A DNA stretch of 64,000 nucleotides from a virus. The position numbers were made by a program, and so were the translations under genes. The stretch spans positions 17,288-81,287 of IMG/VR virus record IMGVR_UViG_3300042090_002405; one strand, written 5' to 3'. Shown one piece after another: positions 31,878 through 40,266 of the stretch (its first letter is position 1; the number at the start of each line of letters is the position of its first letter). The notes beneath the pieces were generated by a model. The model was given only the letters and a program-made list of their open reading frames with translations. It had not been told where the DNA came from and searched no databases.

Positions 31878-32420
31878 CTAGTTTTGTGCGTACGGATGCT
31901 CGCGCCAGTAAGTCATCGCGCGGCCCATCCTCCGCGCAGATCGGCGCTCGGCGCGCGGCGTGTTCCACGCGAGCCCGTCGGTGTACTCGGCAAGCCACGT
32001 ACGAGGGTCCGATCCGCGACAAATTCGAAAACTTTCTTGCACCATTTCGATCGCTACGCCTGATGCCCCCAGCATGCCCGAGCACGTACGGTCGCGCGAC
32101 CGTACGGTCTGAAAGAGACCCCAGGATTTGTTTGAGTCGCCGCCCTTCTTGCACATGGTGACGTCGTCACGAAAGTGACTTTCGTCGGCCGCGATCGCGA
32201 CGAGGAGCAAACCCGTCTTTGCCCGCGCCGCGATGGGATCTCGGTCGGCGAACACCGGCTGCACGTACGGCTGGGAGACGGCGAAGGCGATGTCCCGCGC
32301 GATGGCCTCGTAGCGCGCTTCGGTCACTTCTTCGTTCTCGGTCCACCGATGCTCCTCTACGGGAACGAACGTGTGCATCGCGGCAAGAAGCCAGAGTGTG
32401 AGGTGTAGGATGTTCGGCAT
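31878..32420 (-). CDS. Exported lysozyme-like / lytic transglycosylase
   Basis: 180 residues from the ATG at 32420. Short hydrophobic signal (ILHLTLWLLAAMHTF). The lysozyme-fold core has the catalytic Glu in LLLVAIAADESHFRDD, then DSNKSWGLFQTV (the GLFQ substrate strand), and TWLAEYTDGLAWNTP. Cleaves host peptidoglycan, either at entry or at lysis. It lies among virion-type genes. The Cys pairs in the mature part suggest a disulfide-stabilised periplasmic enzyme. Confidence 0.75.
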   Translation of the reverse strand: MPNILHLTLWLLAAMHTFVPVEEHRWTENEEVTEARYEAIARDIAFAVSQPYVQPVFADRDPIAARAKTGLLLVAIAADESHFRDDVTMCKKGGDSNKSWGLFQTVRSRDRTCSGMLGASGVAIEMVQESFRICRGSDPRTWLAEYTDGLAWNTPRAERRSARRMGRAMTYWREHPYAQN

Positions 32421-32463
32421 GACCGGCGCTTCTAGCGCGGCAGAGACCGAAGGCCAACCCGTT

Positions 32464-32661
32464 TCATTCACGGGGCGGCGGTCGCGAGCGCTTCTTCCTT
32501 CGCAGGATTGCTTCGACGAGAAGAGTGCGCACGGCATCTGATCGCGAGACGCTATGAGTTTTCTGGGCTCGTTGCATCTCCTCCGCAATCTCATCGATTT
32601 CCTTCATGAGATCGCGTCCAATACGCAGGCCCAGATGTACACCCGTGTCTTCGTGGCTCAT
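32464..32661 (-). CDS. Ribbon-helix-helix repressor-like protein
   Basis: 65 residues from the ATG at 32661. HLGLRIGRDLMKEIDEIAEEMQRAQKTHSVSRSDAVRTLLVEAILRRKKR has RHH order and a very basic end. The direct repeats just upstream overlap the divergent promoter, so it is probably an autoregulated repressor of the lipoprotein gene too. Confidence 0.65.
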   Translation of the reverse strand: MSHEDTGVHLGLRIGRDLMKEIDEIAEEMQRAQKTHSVSRSDAVRTLLVEAILRRKKRSRPPPRE

Positions 32662-32671
32662 ACCAATATTG

Positions 32672-32709
32672 TTGCACAAGCTTGCACAATGTCAAACAGC
32701 ATCTAGTAT
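32672..32709 (+). promoter_or_regulatory. Direct-repeat operator overlapping a promoter
   Basis: Two copies of TTGCACAA at 32672-32679 and 32682-32689, ten bases apart (one helical turn). The second copy provides a -35 element (TTGCAC); a 16-nt spacer leads to TAGTAT at 32704-32709, the -10 for the rightward lipoprotein gene. The adjacent RHH protein is the likely ligand. Confidence 0.55.
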
Positions 32710-32735
32710 GAGCGTCGGAGGCGGGACACGAAAAC

Positions 32736-33902
32736 ATGAAAACCCTTCTTTGCGCGACGATGACGGTGTTTGCGGTGGCGACAACGGGTTGTATGGCAGC
32801 ATCATCGCCATCGCCATCTCCTGTAGAGGAGGCCACAGGAACGACCGAAGAGGCCGCCACGACGACATGCACGAACGACTCGCAGTGCTCTGGCACCACG
32901 CCGTTCTGCACTGGATTGTCCCTCGCGTTGAACGCGAGCAGCACGACGCAGACCATCAACGGAGAGTCCGTCGCCGCGGGCAACTTCGCCGAGTACATGC
33001 CGCAGACGGTCGGGGAGTGCACGGGATGGTCCACGACTAATTCGCGTGCGTCGCAAGTACAGGGATCCTGCGCAGCGGGGCAGATCTGTGTGAACCTGAA
33101 TGGCGGAGCTCAAGGGTCCTGCTACACGACGTGCACGGGATCAGGGCAGGGCACGTGCTCGGCGGGTTTGATCTGCGATTCGAACACGAACGTGTGCTCT
33201 ACGAACGCGTCGGCGTGTGCTTCTGGGCTCGCGGTTTTCGGAAGCACTCCGCTTACCGTGACGTCCAAGGCGACCTACTCGGGTGGCACGGTCACCTACG
33301 GACAAGAGATTGGTGGGTCTGCGATTCCCTCGGCGGGGCACTGGGTGCCTGAGGTGTGGGCAACAACCCCGTCTTGGTCGACCAAAATCAAGGTCAACTT
33401 CAACATGCAAGGCATCTGCACGTGGATCTCGAACAGTGACACGCAAGCGACTTGCACTGCGAGTGACGAGTCTTGGTACGCGACCAACGGCGTCGACGTG
33501 TGTTCGTACTACACGACGGGTGCTGCCGAGGTCTTCTGCATGGAGTCCGACGTGTTCGGGGAGACGGGCGAGCTCGTCGAGTACAGAGCCCTCACTACGA
33601 CGACGCCCTTCGGCGTCACGCAGTCAGCGCTGACTGCCGTGAGCCCGCCCGCTAACTTCACGCTTCCCGCCCGAGGAACCGTTCCTCCCGGTGTGGAGGG
33701 TGTAACGGGCTCGAGCGGGACGACGTGGCAGACACTCGAGGGCCCCGCTGGCACTTCGGGCGGCTATGCCGGATACGGCGGCTATGGCGGCTATGGCGGG
33801 GCCGGCGGCTACAGTGGATATGGTGGTTACGGTATCTACGGCAGCTACGGCGGATACGGCGGGGACTGCGCCTACGGCGGTTGCGGCGGCTTCGGCGACT
33901 GA
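32736..33902 (+). CDS. Cys-rich lipoprotein with GYGG-repeat C-terminus
   Basis: 388 residues. Signal with lipobox (FAVATTGC). A Ser/Pro linker precedes CTNDSQCSGTTPFC, a disulfide module common in myxobacterial surface proteins, then further Cys-rich modules to about residue 165. A globular segment follows (KIKVNFNMQGICTWISN). The last 45 residues are Gly/Tyr repeats (GYGGYGG). Attached to a membrane and exposed outside. It could be a host-derived moron altering the cell surface, for instance superinfection exclusion; this is inference. Confidence 0.7.
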   Translation: MKTLLCATMTVFAVATTGCMAASSPSPSPVEEATGTTEEAATTTCTNDSQCSGTTPFCTGLSLALNASSTTQTINGESVAAGNFAEYMPQTVGECTGWSTTNSRASQVQGSCAAGQICVNLNGGAQGSCYTTCTGSGQGTCSAGLICDSNTNVCSTNASACASGLAVFGSTPLTVTSKATYSGGTVTYGQEIGGSAIPSAGHWVPEVWATTPSWSTKIKVNFNMQGICTWISNSDTQATCTASDESWYATNGVDVCSYYTTGAAEVFCMESDVFGETGELVEYRALTTTTPFGVTQSALTAVSPPANFTLPARGTVPPGVEGVTGSSGTTWQTLEGPAGTSGGYAGYGGYGGYGGAGGYSGYGGYGIYGSYGGYGGDCAYGGCGGFGD

Positions 33903-33912
33903 TCCTGAAGTC

Positions 33913-34164
33913 CTATTTGCAGGGGTGCCCGTCCGTACCCGTCGTCGGGTGCCCCTTGCAGGCGGGACGGCCTGGCCACCACGTCCCGGGTTTCGTGGGG
34001 GCAGGTTTGGAAGCGGGTTTGCCGTTCACGTACTTCGGCAGTCCGGGGCCGCAGTGCGCACAGAACTGGGTTGTCTTGGTAGCCGGTCTCTTCTTGGCCG
34101 CCTCGGCGTTACCGACGGCGGCTACTGCGATAGCGACCGTGAGGGCTAGGATGATAGTTCGCAT
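33913..34164 (-). CDS. Small exported protein
   Basis: 83 residues. Clear signal peptide (TIILALTVAIAVAAVGNAEA), then a Lys/Pro-rich mature part with CAHCG and two more Cys, ending GTDGHPCK. Function unknown; convergent with the Cys-rich lipoprotein gene and last in the leftward operon. Confidence 0.6.
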   Translation of the reverse strand: MRTIILALTVAIAVAAVGNAEAAKKRPATKTTQFCAHCGPGLPKYVNGKPASKPAPTKPGTWWPGRPACKGHPTTGTDGHPCK

Positions 34165-34179
34165 TGAATTCTTCCTTCC

Positions 34180-37100
34180 TCACGGGGCCGACGAGTTGAA
34201 CGTTGCCGTGAAGACTTGCGGGTAAATGCCCGGGGCAGTTTGGCATGTGCCTCCCGTGCAAACGTTTGAGGCACAATCAGCATTGTGCACGCACGTGATG
34301 CTCTGTCCGACGTTGGGGACGTTTTGGGTCTGGCAGAGGCCGTTGATGCAAGCGCCAACACCACCAGTTCCTGAGATAGGCGGACAGTCGGTCGAGAGCT
34401 CGCAAGTGGATCCCGTAATGTTGGCCTGGAGTGGATCTAAACCGTTACGGTTATCGGCCCACGTCGTTACCCATTTGCCCCCGCCAACGCCTACTAGTCC
34501 GAAGTCATAATCGCCGATCGTTGTGTTGTATGTCAGGACGCGTTCTGGGGCGGGTGTCTGCGAGCCCGAGCTGATCGTGGTAGTTCCGTGCGGACAAGAT
34601 CCGCCCGTGCACGGGGCAACACCGACCTGAAATCCAAATCCGACGATTTGATACTCAAAATCTTGAGTTTGATTTCCGTAATTACACGAGGCCTGACCTG
34701 CGCCAGGAAATGGGGCCGACGCACCGCCAGAGCAGAAACCACCAACGCATTGACTGGTCGGTCCATTGTAGGCGCAGTCTGCGTTAGAGCCGCACGCGCA
34801 CACTTCAGCGGGCGATGAACTGGTGGGGGGAACATCTACGCAGTTTGCGCAACTTCCGTTAGGCCCATTGCAGCCGGCGGTGCAATCGTTGTAGCCGAGC
34901 GTGGTATTATACGTACAGCCGATTCCGAATCCTAATCCTGTTGGGATTATGCAATCCACATTGATGCCCAATAGCCCGGTAGCAGGCGGCGTTCCGTTGT
35001 TGGTGGTGGGGATTTGGGTGCGATACCCGTAGCCCGTGCACTCGTTGAGCAACACGTTGTTGGCTGCTGTGCCGTACCCCTGCGCTAGAACGCACTGCGG
35101 GTAGCCGGCGTCGGGAGCGATCGGGTCTTGGCCAACTCCGGGGGTGAACGGGGCTGTCGGGAGTGCCGTGCCCGCATCGGTGGGGAAATTGACCCTGACT
35201 GTCTGGTGAAATGTCACGGCGGCGTAAATGTTGCTCCCACCGCTGCCTTGTGTGATTGCGATGTTCGATCCGTACTGATTGCCGGAGATCTCTGCGATAC
35301 CAGATGTGGCCCCGTAGCCCGTATCGTACGTCGGAACGACGAGCGCTCCTCCGTATGCAGCAACCCCTGCTGTGTAGTTCGTGTTCAGGACTTGTACCGG
35401 TTTCGTCGTGGATGGGGATATCATTGACGCCCATTCGTCCGCAACCTGCCCCGCTGTAGCGGCAGGCCATTGCCCCGCGACAGCGCGAAGACCACGGTAT
35501 TGCGTCGCGGCGGCCTGGTATTGCGCTTGGTTGCACCCAGGTTGTCCGAGCACGCATGTGGACGTGAAAACCGGACGCTCGTACACGAACACGAATTCGC
35601 CGGGCGCATTTCCGGGAGCACCGTTAACGAGCGACGAAACAGAACCGGCCCAATACGGATTGACCGCCATTGACACGCGATACCAATGATTGCCGTTACC
35701 GCGAGGAGTAGGCCCAAGTCCTTCGAACAGGGATCCCTGCAGGGATACCTGCGGGACGAAACCAGACCCTGCCCCGTTTGCTCCGCTGTTGTTGTTCGGA
35801 TTGCTCGTAAGGACGAGGGGGTAAGCAGGATTGCCAAGAGTATCCAAGTCCTTGCCCAGAACGTACGTAGTCCAATCGCTAGCGTATCCGTGATACGGGT
35901 TGTCTGAAACGGACAGATACCAAACGAGTCCGACGTTTGTAACCTGATCTCTGGTAGACGAAATCGATCCGGGGGCCAGGAACGGCGCATTGCCCGGCAA
36001 TTGATTGCTCGGCGCTGCACCGCCATTCCAAACCACAGGATATTGCGCCCCCACGTAGATGAGGTAGATGCGGGGCGCACACGGCTGGGTTCCGTTGCCA
36101 CATGTAGCCGGCTTATGGCGCACTGCCATATTCATTTGCCATGGCTGTTGCACCGGCAGGCAATTGCCGTATGTGCCGTTGCCGAGGTTACAGCTATCGA
36201 GATTCAAGAAGTGCAGCCGGTTAGCGTCTCGAGAGCTATTGTAACCGTTGATCGGCGCAACAGACGGGTCTGCGTCCGTCGCAATCGGCGTTTGGTGCAC
36301 CCCATCGACGGCGAACTGCCCAGACGGCAAGCATGCGTCCTGTACGAGCCCACACTGCCCTGTCACGGTGTTCGGTGTCGTCACTGCCGAACCCAATGCC
36401 AACGTGCCGTTGCCTCCTCCGGTGCATCCAGTAAAGCTGGTGGCGGTCATACCGGTGCACGTGACGGTTTGTTCGCCCGGAATCCCGGGAGGAGAAGTGT
36501 TGACAAGGATACTTGCGGGCGCTGCGGGGAAGCCGGCGGTCGACGTGACATTGATCGTTGCTTGGGGAAGTCTCTTGCCCGCAGACGCCGCCGCGATTGC
36601 CGTAGTGGCGGTGCCGATACATTGCACGCCCGCACAGCAACGGGTCGCGTTGCTTTTTTGGGACGCTACGCACGTAGATTGCGACGCACCGAATGCGGAC
36701 TGAACGTACCCAGCAAAGCTCGGTTGACAACTACCGTTTTGGTCTCGAGATGCAGAGGTCCATTCGTTCCAACCGTTTTGCTTGGTTGCAGAGACGCCCG
36801 CTATAGGACCGCAGTTCGCCGGATCTGGGACAGGAAAGGCGTAAGAGTTGTTGCAGGGTACGCCGTTCAAGCAATGCGGGGGGACGGGTGTAAAATGAAA
36901 ACTGCCCGTCGGATCGACCGGAACCTCTGCGAGATATGGGCCTGCCAACGGGTCAGGTAGCCCTGGATTCCGGATCGAGAACGTGCCCGTATTTTGATAT
37001 TGGATGGGTTGTTGTCCTGCGTTTGCAGCATCCCACACCACCTCGAGATTCGCTGGCTGGTTGGGCGTCGGATTGCACCCAGACGTTCCTATGACACACG

Positions 37101-38583
37101 TGTTACCGTCGACGCGCACCATCGGCGCGTCTGCGATTCCAGCTCCGTAAGTCACGTCGTCCATGAACGATCCCATGGAAACGGTGGCGGAGTTCGTAAA
37201 GCTCTTACCACCGTTTGTGCTGACGGTCAGTGTGATGTCCTGGATGCTGCCGCCAGTGGCAAAATTGGATGCTAAAGTTGCCCAGTTATAGAACCCACCG
37301 CCGGCAGCGCTGGCATTTAGCGTGCCATTCTGGGTTGTCCCGCATACGCCAGTCCCACATGCGTAGTTTTGCGGCCCCGGTGCAGAGATCCCGCACGTTC
37401 CGTTAGATATCCCCGGGCACACTAGACCTTGAGGGCAATCGGCATTTGTGTTGCAACTGAAATTCAAGGATGGAGGCGGGAAACCGGAGCCCAACAACGC
37501 AGTTTGCATGTTCCCGCAAATCGAATTGCATCCACCTGCGAACAGTCCCGATCCGCTACTGAGGCTATCATCGCAGAACTGCTCCGCCGCGGTCCCGTCT
37601 TTGCCGTGCGGGCATGTCGCATCGGCGGCGGCTTGTGTAGATCCGGTACAGACACAGAAACCGGGGGATGCCGATGTGCATGTCGAAGGGGTACAAGGAT
37701 CGGTGCCGTCTGGAGTGCAAAGCATCGTTCCGGGACAATCGGATTGCACGAGACATGTCGGCTCGCCGTAGAGAGATCCGTTTGAGGCACACGTCGGCAG
37801 CGTCGGTCCTATGAGCGGTGCTGCTCCCGCCGGAGGTGGAAACGTTTGGGCCTTCGTCTGTACGTAGCTCGCGATGACAGCAAGGTCGTTGCCGGTATTG
37901 CCACTACCCCCCTTCGTGTTGTTTGCGTACGGGACTGCTGTGATCGTGCCGTTGAACGCAAAATCCCCAAACGCCGCGTTGCTCCCGTGGTCTCCACCAG
38001 CACCCCACTTCTGCGAGCAAGCATTTGCGCCTGCCGTGATTCCGTTGGCAGGACAAGCCCACTGGTAAAAATTTGGGTTGTTGGCCGCTACCGTGCTCGT
38101 AGTGGGCCCAGATCCGACACTGACCGTAGAGCTCCAGTTCGAGAACGTGGGCCCCGAAGCCGTCAGTGACGCCTCCGAAAAATGCAGTATCTGCGACCCT
38201 GAAGCGTTTGGATCGCTCACGATCCTCGTCGCGAAGTTATTGACGTACTGCTGACCCCCGCCCTTCATATTCAGGAGCGTTCCGTTGATATCTGCGCCCG
38301 AGATGAGCCCCTTCACGCAACTCGTCGGCGGGGCGCATCCGTTCTGCCCTGCGCCTGTTCCTGGGGGCAGCGTCGGGTCGCACGTAATCCACGAACCGGA
38401 GCAGTGGCTGGGGGTTGTCAGCCACGTATTGCCTGACACCCCCGTGATGAGCGGCCCCGAAGCGCCGAACATCCCCGGCGCGAGCCCCATTCGGTTTCCT
38501 GGGCCGGTGTTGCGACAACACGCCCACACCGCAGCGGCGATGACGAGAAAAGAAGCAGCTAGAGCGGCAATCTTGCGATTCAT
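34180..38583 (-). CDS. 1467-residue Cys-rich exported protein
   Basis: Start at the ATG at 38583 in a TGATG overlap. N-terminal hydrophobic segment ends VWACC, like a lipobox. The body is Asn/Gly/Thr-rich with many paired Cys. Myxobacterial-type modules recur: CLVQSDCPGTMLC, CNTNADCPQGLVC, CGSNADCAYN near the C-terminus, and CVHNADCASNVC. Long segments with regular SFTNSATV and VVWDAAN strands look like a beta-propeller or sheet, and FVFVYERPV recurs in that style. No catalytic motif. Very unusual for a phage gene; it is the last big gene of the virion operon, so it may be a surface or host-modifying protein. Confidence 0.65.
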   Translation of the reverse strand: MNRKIAALAASFLVIAAAVWACCRNTGPGNRMGLAPGMFGASGPLITGVSGNTWLTTPSHCSGSWITCDPTLPPGTGAGQNGCAPPTSCVKGLISGADINGTLLNMKGGGQQYVNNFATRIVSDPNASGSQILHFSEASLTASGPTFSNWSSTVSVGSGPTTSTVAANNPNFYQWACPANGITAGANACSQKWGAGGDHGSNAAFGDFAFNGTITAVPYANNTKGGSGNTGNDLAVIASYVQTKAQTFPPPAGAAPLIGPTLPTCASNGSLYGEPTCLVQSDCPGTMLCTPDGTDPCTPSTCTSASPGFCVCTGSTQAAADATCPHGKDGTAAEQFCDDSLSSGSGLFAGGCNSICGNMQTALLGSGFPPPSLNFSCNTNADCPQGLVCPGISNGTCGISAPGPQNYACGTGVCGTTQNGTLNASAAGGGFYNWATLASNFATGGSIQDITLTVSTNGGKSFTNSATVSMGSFMDDVTYGAGIADAPMVRVDGNTCVIGTSGCNPTPNQPANLEVVWDAANAGQQPIQYQNTGTFSIRNPGLPDPLAGPYLAEVPVDPTGSFHFTPVPPHCLNGVPCNNSYAFPVPDPANCGPIAGVSATKQNGWNEWTSASRDQNGSCQPSFAGYVQSAFGASQSTCVASQKSNATRCCAGVQCIGTATTAIAAASAGKRLPQATINVTSTAGFPAAPASILVNTSPPGIPGEQTVTCTGMTATSFTGCTGGGNGTLALGSAVTTPNTVTGQCGLVQDACLPSGQFAVDGVHQTPIATDADPSVAPINGYNSSRDANRLHFLNLDSCNLGNGTYGNCLPVQQPWQMNMAVRHKPATCGNGTQPCAPRIYLIYVGAQYPVVWNGGAAPSNQLPGNAPFLAPGSISSTRDQVTNVGLVWYLSVSDNPYHGYASDWTTYVLGKDLDTLGNPAYPLVLTSNPNNNSGANGAGSGFVPQVSLQGSLFEGLGPTPRGNGNHWYRVSMAVNPYWAGSVSSLVNGAPGNAPGEFVFVYERPVFTSTCVLGQPGCNQAQYQAAATQYRGLRAVAGQWPAATAGQVADEWASMISPSTTKPVQVLNTNYTAGVAAYGGALVVPTYDTGYGATSGIAEISGNQYGSNIAITQGSGGSNIYAAVTFHQTVRVNFPTDAGTALPTAPFTPGVGQDPIAPDAGYPQCVLAQGYGTAANNVLLNECTGYGYRTQIPTTNNGTPPATGLLGINVDCIIPTGLGFGIGCTYNTTLGYNDCTAGCNGPNGSCANCVDVPPTSSSPAEVCACGSNADCAYNGPTSQCVGGFCSGGASAPFPGAGQASCNYGNQTQDFEYQIVGFGFQVGVAPCTGGSCPHGTTTISSGSQTPAPERVLTYNTTIGDYDFGLVGVGGGKWVTTWADNRNGLDPLQANITGSTCELSTDCPPISGTGGVGACINGLCQTQNVPNVGQSITCVHNADCASNVCTGGTCQTAPGIYPQVFTATFNSSAP

Positions 38584-40238
38584 CACGCGACCTCGGTGTA
38601 GCGGTTGACACATGAAATGTGCAGCGTGACAGGCACAGCAGTGGCTGGCGCCTGTGAAATTTGAAAGAGCAATGTGCCCGTGAAGGTGCCATCATCGAGT
38701 GCCTGGAAAAGCCAGTTCCCCGTCGCCGGCTGCGCGCCCGCTGTTCCCGTCGTGGTCGTCACAGCGATCTGCCCTGGCGGTCCTGCGACGGGGAAGATGA
38801 TGGGGCCCGAACCGGGCCACGAGCACGATACGGTCGTCTCGAAGGTCGCGAAATCGGCGTAGCTTGCGGAGGTGGCTGTGGTGCTCGTGGGGCCGCTCGT
38901 GAGTGCTGCGCCATTGGCGAATGGAGCGGGGGTTGGCGTGCCGGTAAAAGTCAACGTTCCCACCGCGGCCGACGTCGGCGCGATCGTCGCAGAGTTCGTC
39001 CCATCCGTGACGACATCCCCGGGCGCGAACGCCGGGCCCGTCACGGCGCCAATGCTGATCTCATTCTGCACCTGCCCCTGCGCGACGACGGATATATCGA
39101 GCAGATAGGCCTTCCCGGCCTGGAGCTGAAACGGCCCCGGGGTCGTCCCCGACGCCAGATTAGAGGCGGCGCCGGTGTTGGTGCCAAGAAACGGCTGATC
39201 CGAGAACTGTGCGTCGCCCGGGACCGAGATGGCCCCGCCCGCGAACGCGCGCTGCGTGCTCCGCGTCGCAACGGCCTGATAGCCAGCCGCTTCTGCCGCG
39301 TCTGCGCGCGCCTGGCACTCGATGCCCCGCGCAAACGCGGCGCCCATGTTGACGGAGATCGCTACGGACTGCCGGCCGAGCGCGACATCGCCCGGCGGAA
39401 GCCCTGAAACAGGGGGTGCGATAGAGCCGGCGATGCAGTTGAAGCCCGCGACGAAGGCGTAAGCCGAGTTGGCTTGACAGGAGCCGAATGCCACGCCCCA
39501 CGAGCTCAGGACGGACGCTTGAGGGCCGTACGCGAATCCGCCGATTGCGGTCGGAGCAACAAAGCTGCCGTTGCCGCCTGCAAACGAGTTCTGCCCAGCC
39601 GCGATGTTCTGATTCCCACCTGGCACATAGGCGCCCATGCCGGCGGCGATGTTTCCGATTCCGCCCCCCACACCCGATGCGTACCCCGTGGCGGAGTTCT
39701 TGAGGCCGCCGGCAACGGTTGCGTACGCGCCGACAGTAGGATCCAAGAAGATCCCGCTCGTAGCTGTCGCGGTAGCCCCCGACAACACCCCTTGGAGGGA
39801 ATCGCCGCTGCTGATGGTCCCGCCGGTCACCCCCGCAAGGGTCAGGACAGATCCGGTATCGCTCGCGACAACCGCACTGGCTCCGGAGGTTAGATCGTTG
39901 ACCGATTCACCGACCTGAAAGGTACCGGTAAGAAGATCGTAGCTGACAGTCGCGGCGCCGGCTTGGTTCTGGTCACCGCCCCCTATCGTCGTGTAGTTCG
40001 CCGTTGCGCCGGGGTTCACCCCCGATGTGTCATTGCCCGCAGAGAAGATCCCCGTGGCGTTCGGGTTGACGGCGCTGTTCGTCCCACCGTTGCTACGGTT
40101 AGACTGAATGTCGACCGCCCCGGAGACGGTGTTGAAGACGAACGGGAGCAAGCCGATAACCCCCCCGCTGCCTACCGCCGGCGAAATCGGATAGGTGATC
40201 GGAGACTTGTTTTTTAGTCCAGCGACTACGGCAACCAT
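38583..40238 (-). CDS. Fibre with shared anchor peptide and trimeric head repeats
   Basis: 551 residues. Starts MVAVVAGLKNKSPITYPISP (anchor peptide). About 160-260 carries short repeats (AGGLKNSATGYASGVGGGIGNIAAGMGAYVPGG broken here for length rules only in description: units like GGNQNIAAGQNSFAGG), the left-handed parallel beta-roll pattern of YadA/Hia heads. The C-terminal half is a beta-rich Ala/Thr domain ending in VTLHISCVNRY. Probably a trimeric receptor-binding spike. Confidence 0.7.
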   Translation of the reverse strand: MVAVVAGLKNKSPITYPISPAVGSGGVIGLLPFVFNTVSGAVDIQSNRSNGGTNSAVNPNATGIFSAGNDTSGVNPGATANYTTIGGGDQNQAGAATVSYDLLTGTFQVGESVNDLTSGASAVVASDTGSVLTLAGVTGGTISSGDSLQGVLSGATATATSGIFLDPTVGAYATVAGGLKNSATGYASGVGGGIGNIAAGMGAYVPGGNQNIAAGQNSFAGGNGSFVAPTAIGGFAYGPQASVLSSWGVAFGSCQANSAYAFVAGFNCIAGSIAPPVSGLPPGDVALGRQSVAISVNMGAAFARGIECQARADAAEAAGYQAVATRSTQRAFAGGAISVPGDAQFSDQPFLGTNTGAASNLASGTTPGPFQLQAGKAYLLDISVVAQGQVQNEISIGAVTGPAFAPGDVVTDGTNSATIAPTSAAVGTLTFTGTPTPAPFANGAALTSGPTSTTATSASYADFATFETTVSCSWPGSGPIIFPVAGPPGQIAVTTTTGTAGAQPATGNWLFQALDDGTFTGTLLFQISQAPATAVPVTLHISCVNRYTEVA

Positions 40239-40266
40239 GTCTTATCTCCCTGTCCTATTTCCTATT

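Noticed and set aside
36001-36960. 319-residue plus-strand frame in the 1467-residue gene
   Set aside because: Arg/Cys-rich antisense frame with no start signal.
38661-39407. 248-residue plus-strand frame
   Set aside because: Shadow of the head-repeat fibre; composition is mostly Arg and Gly.
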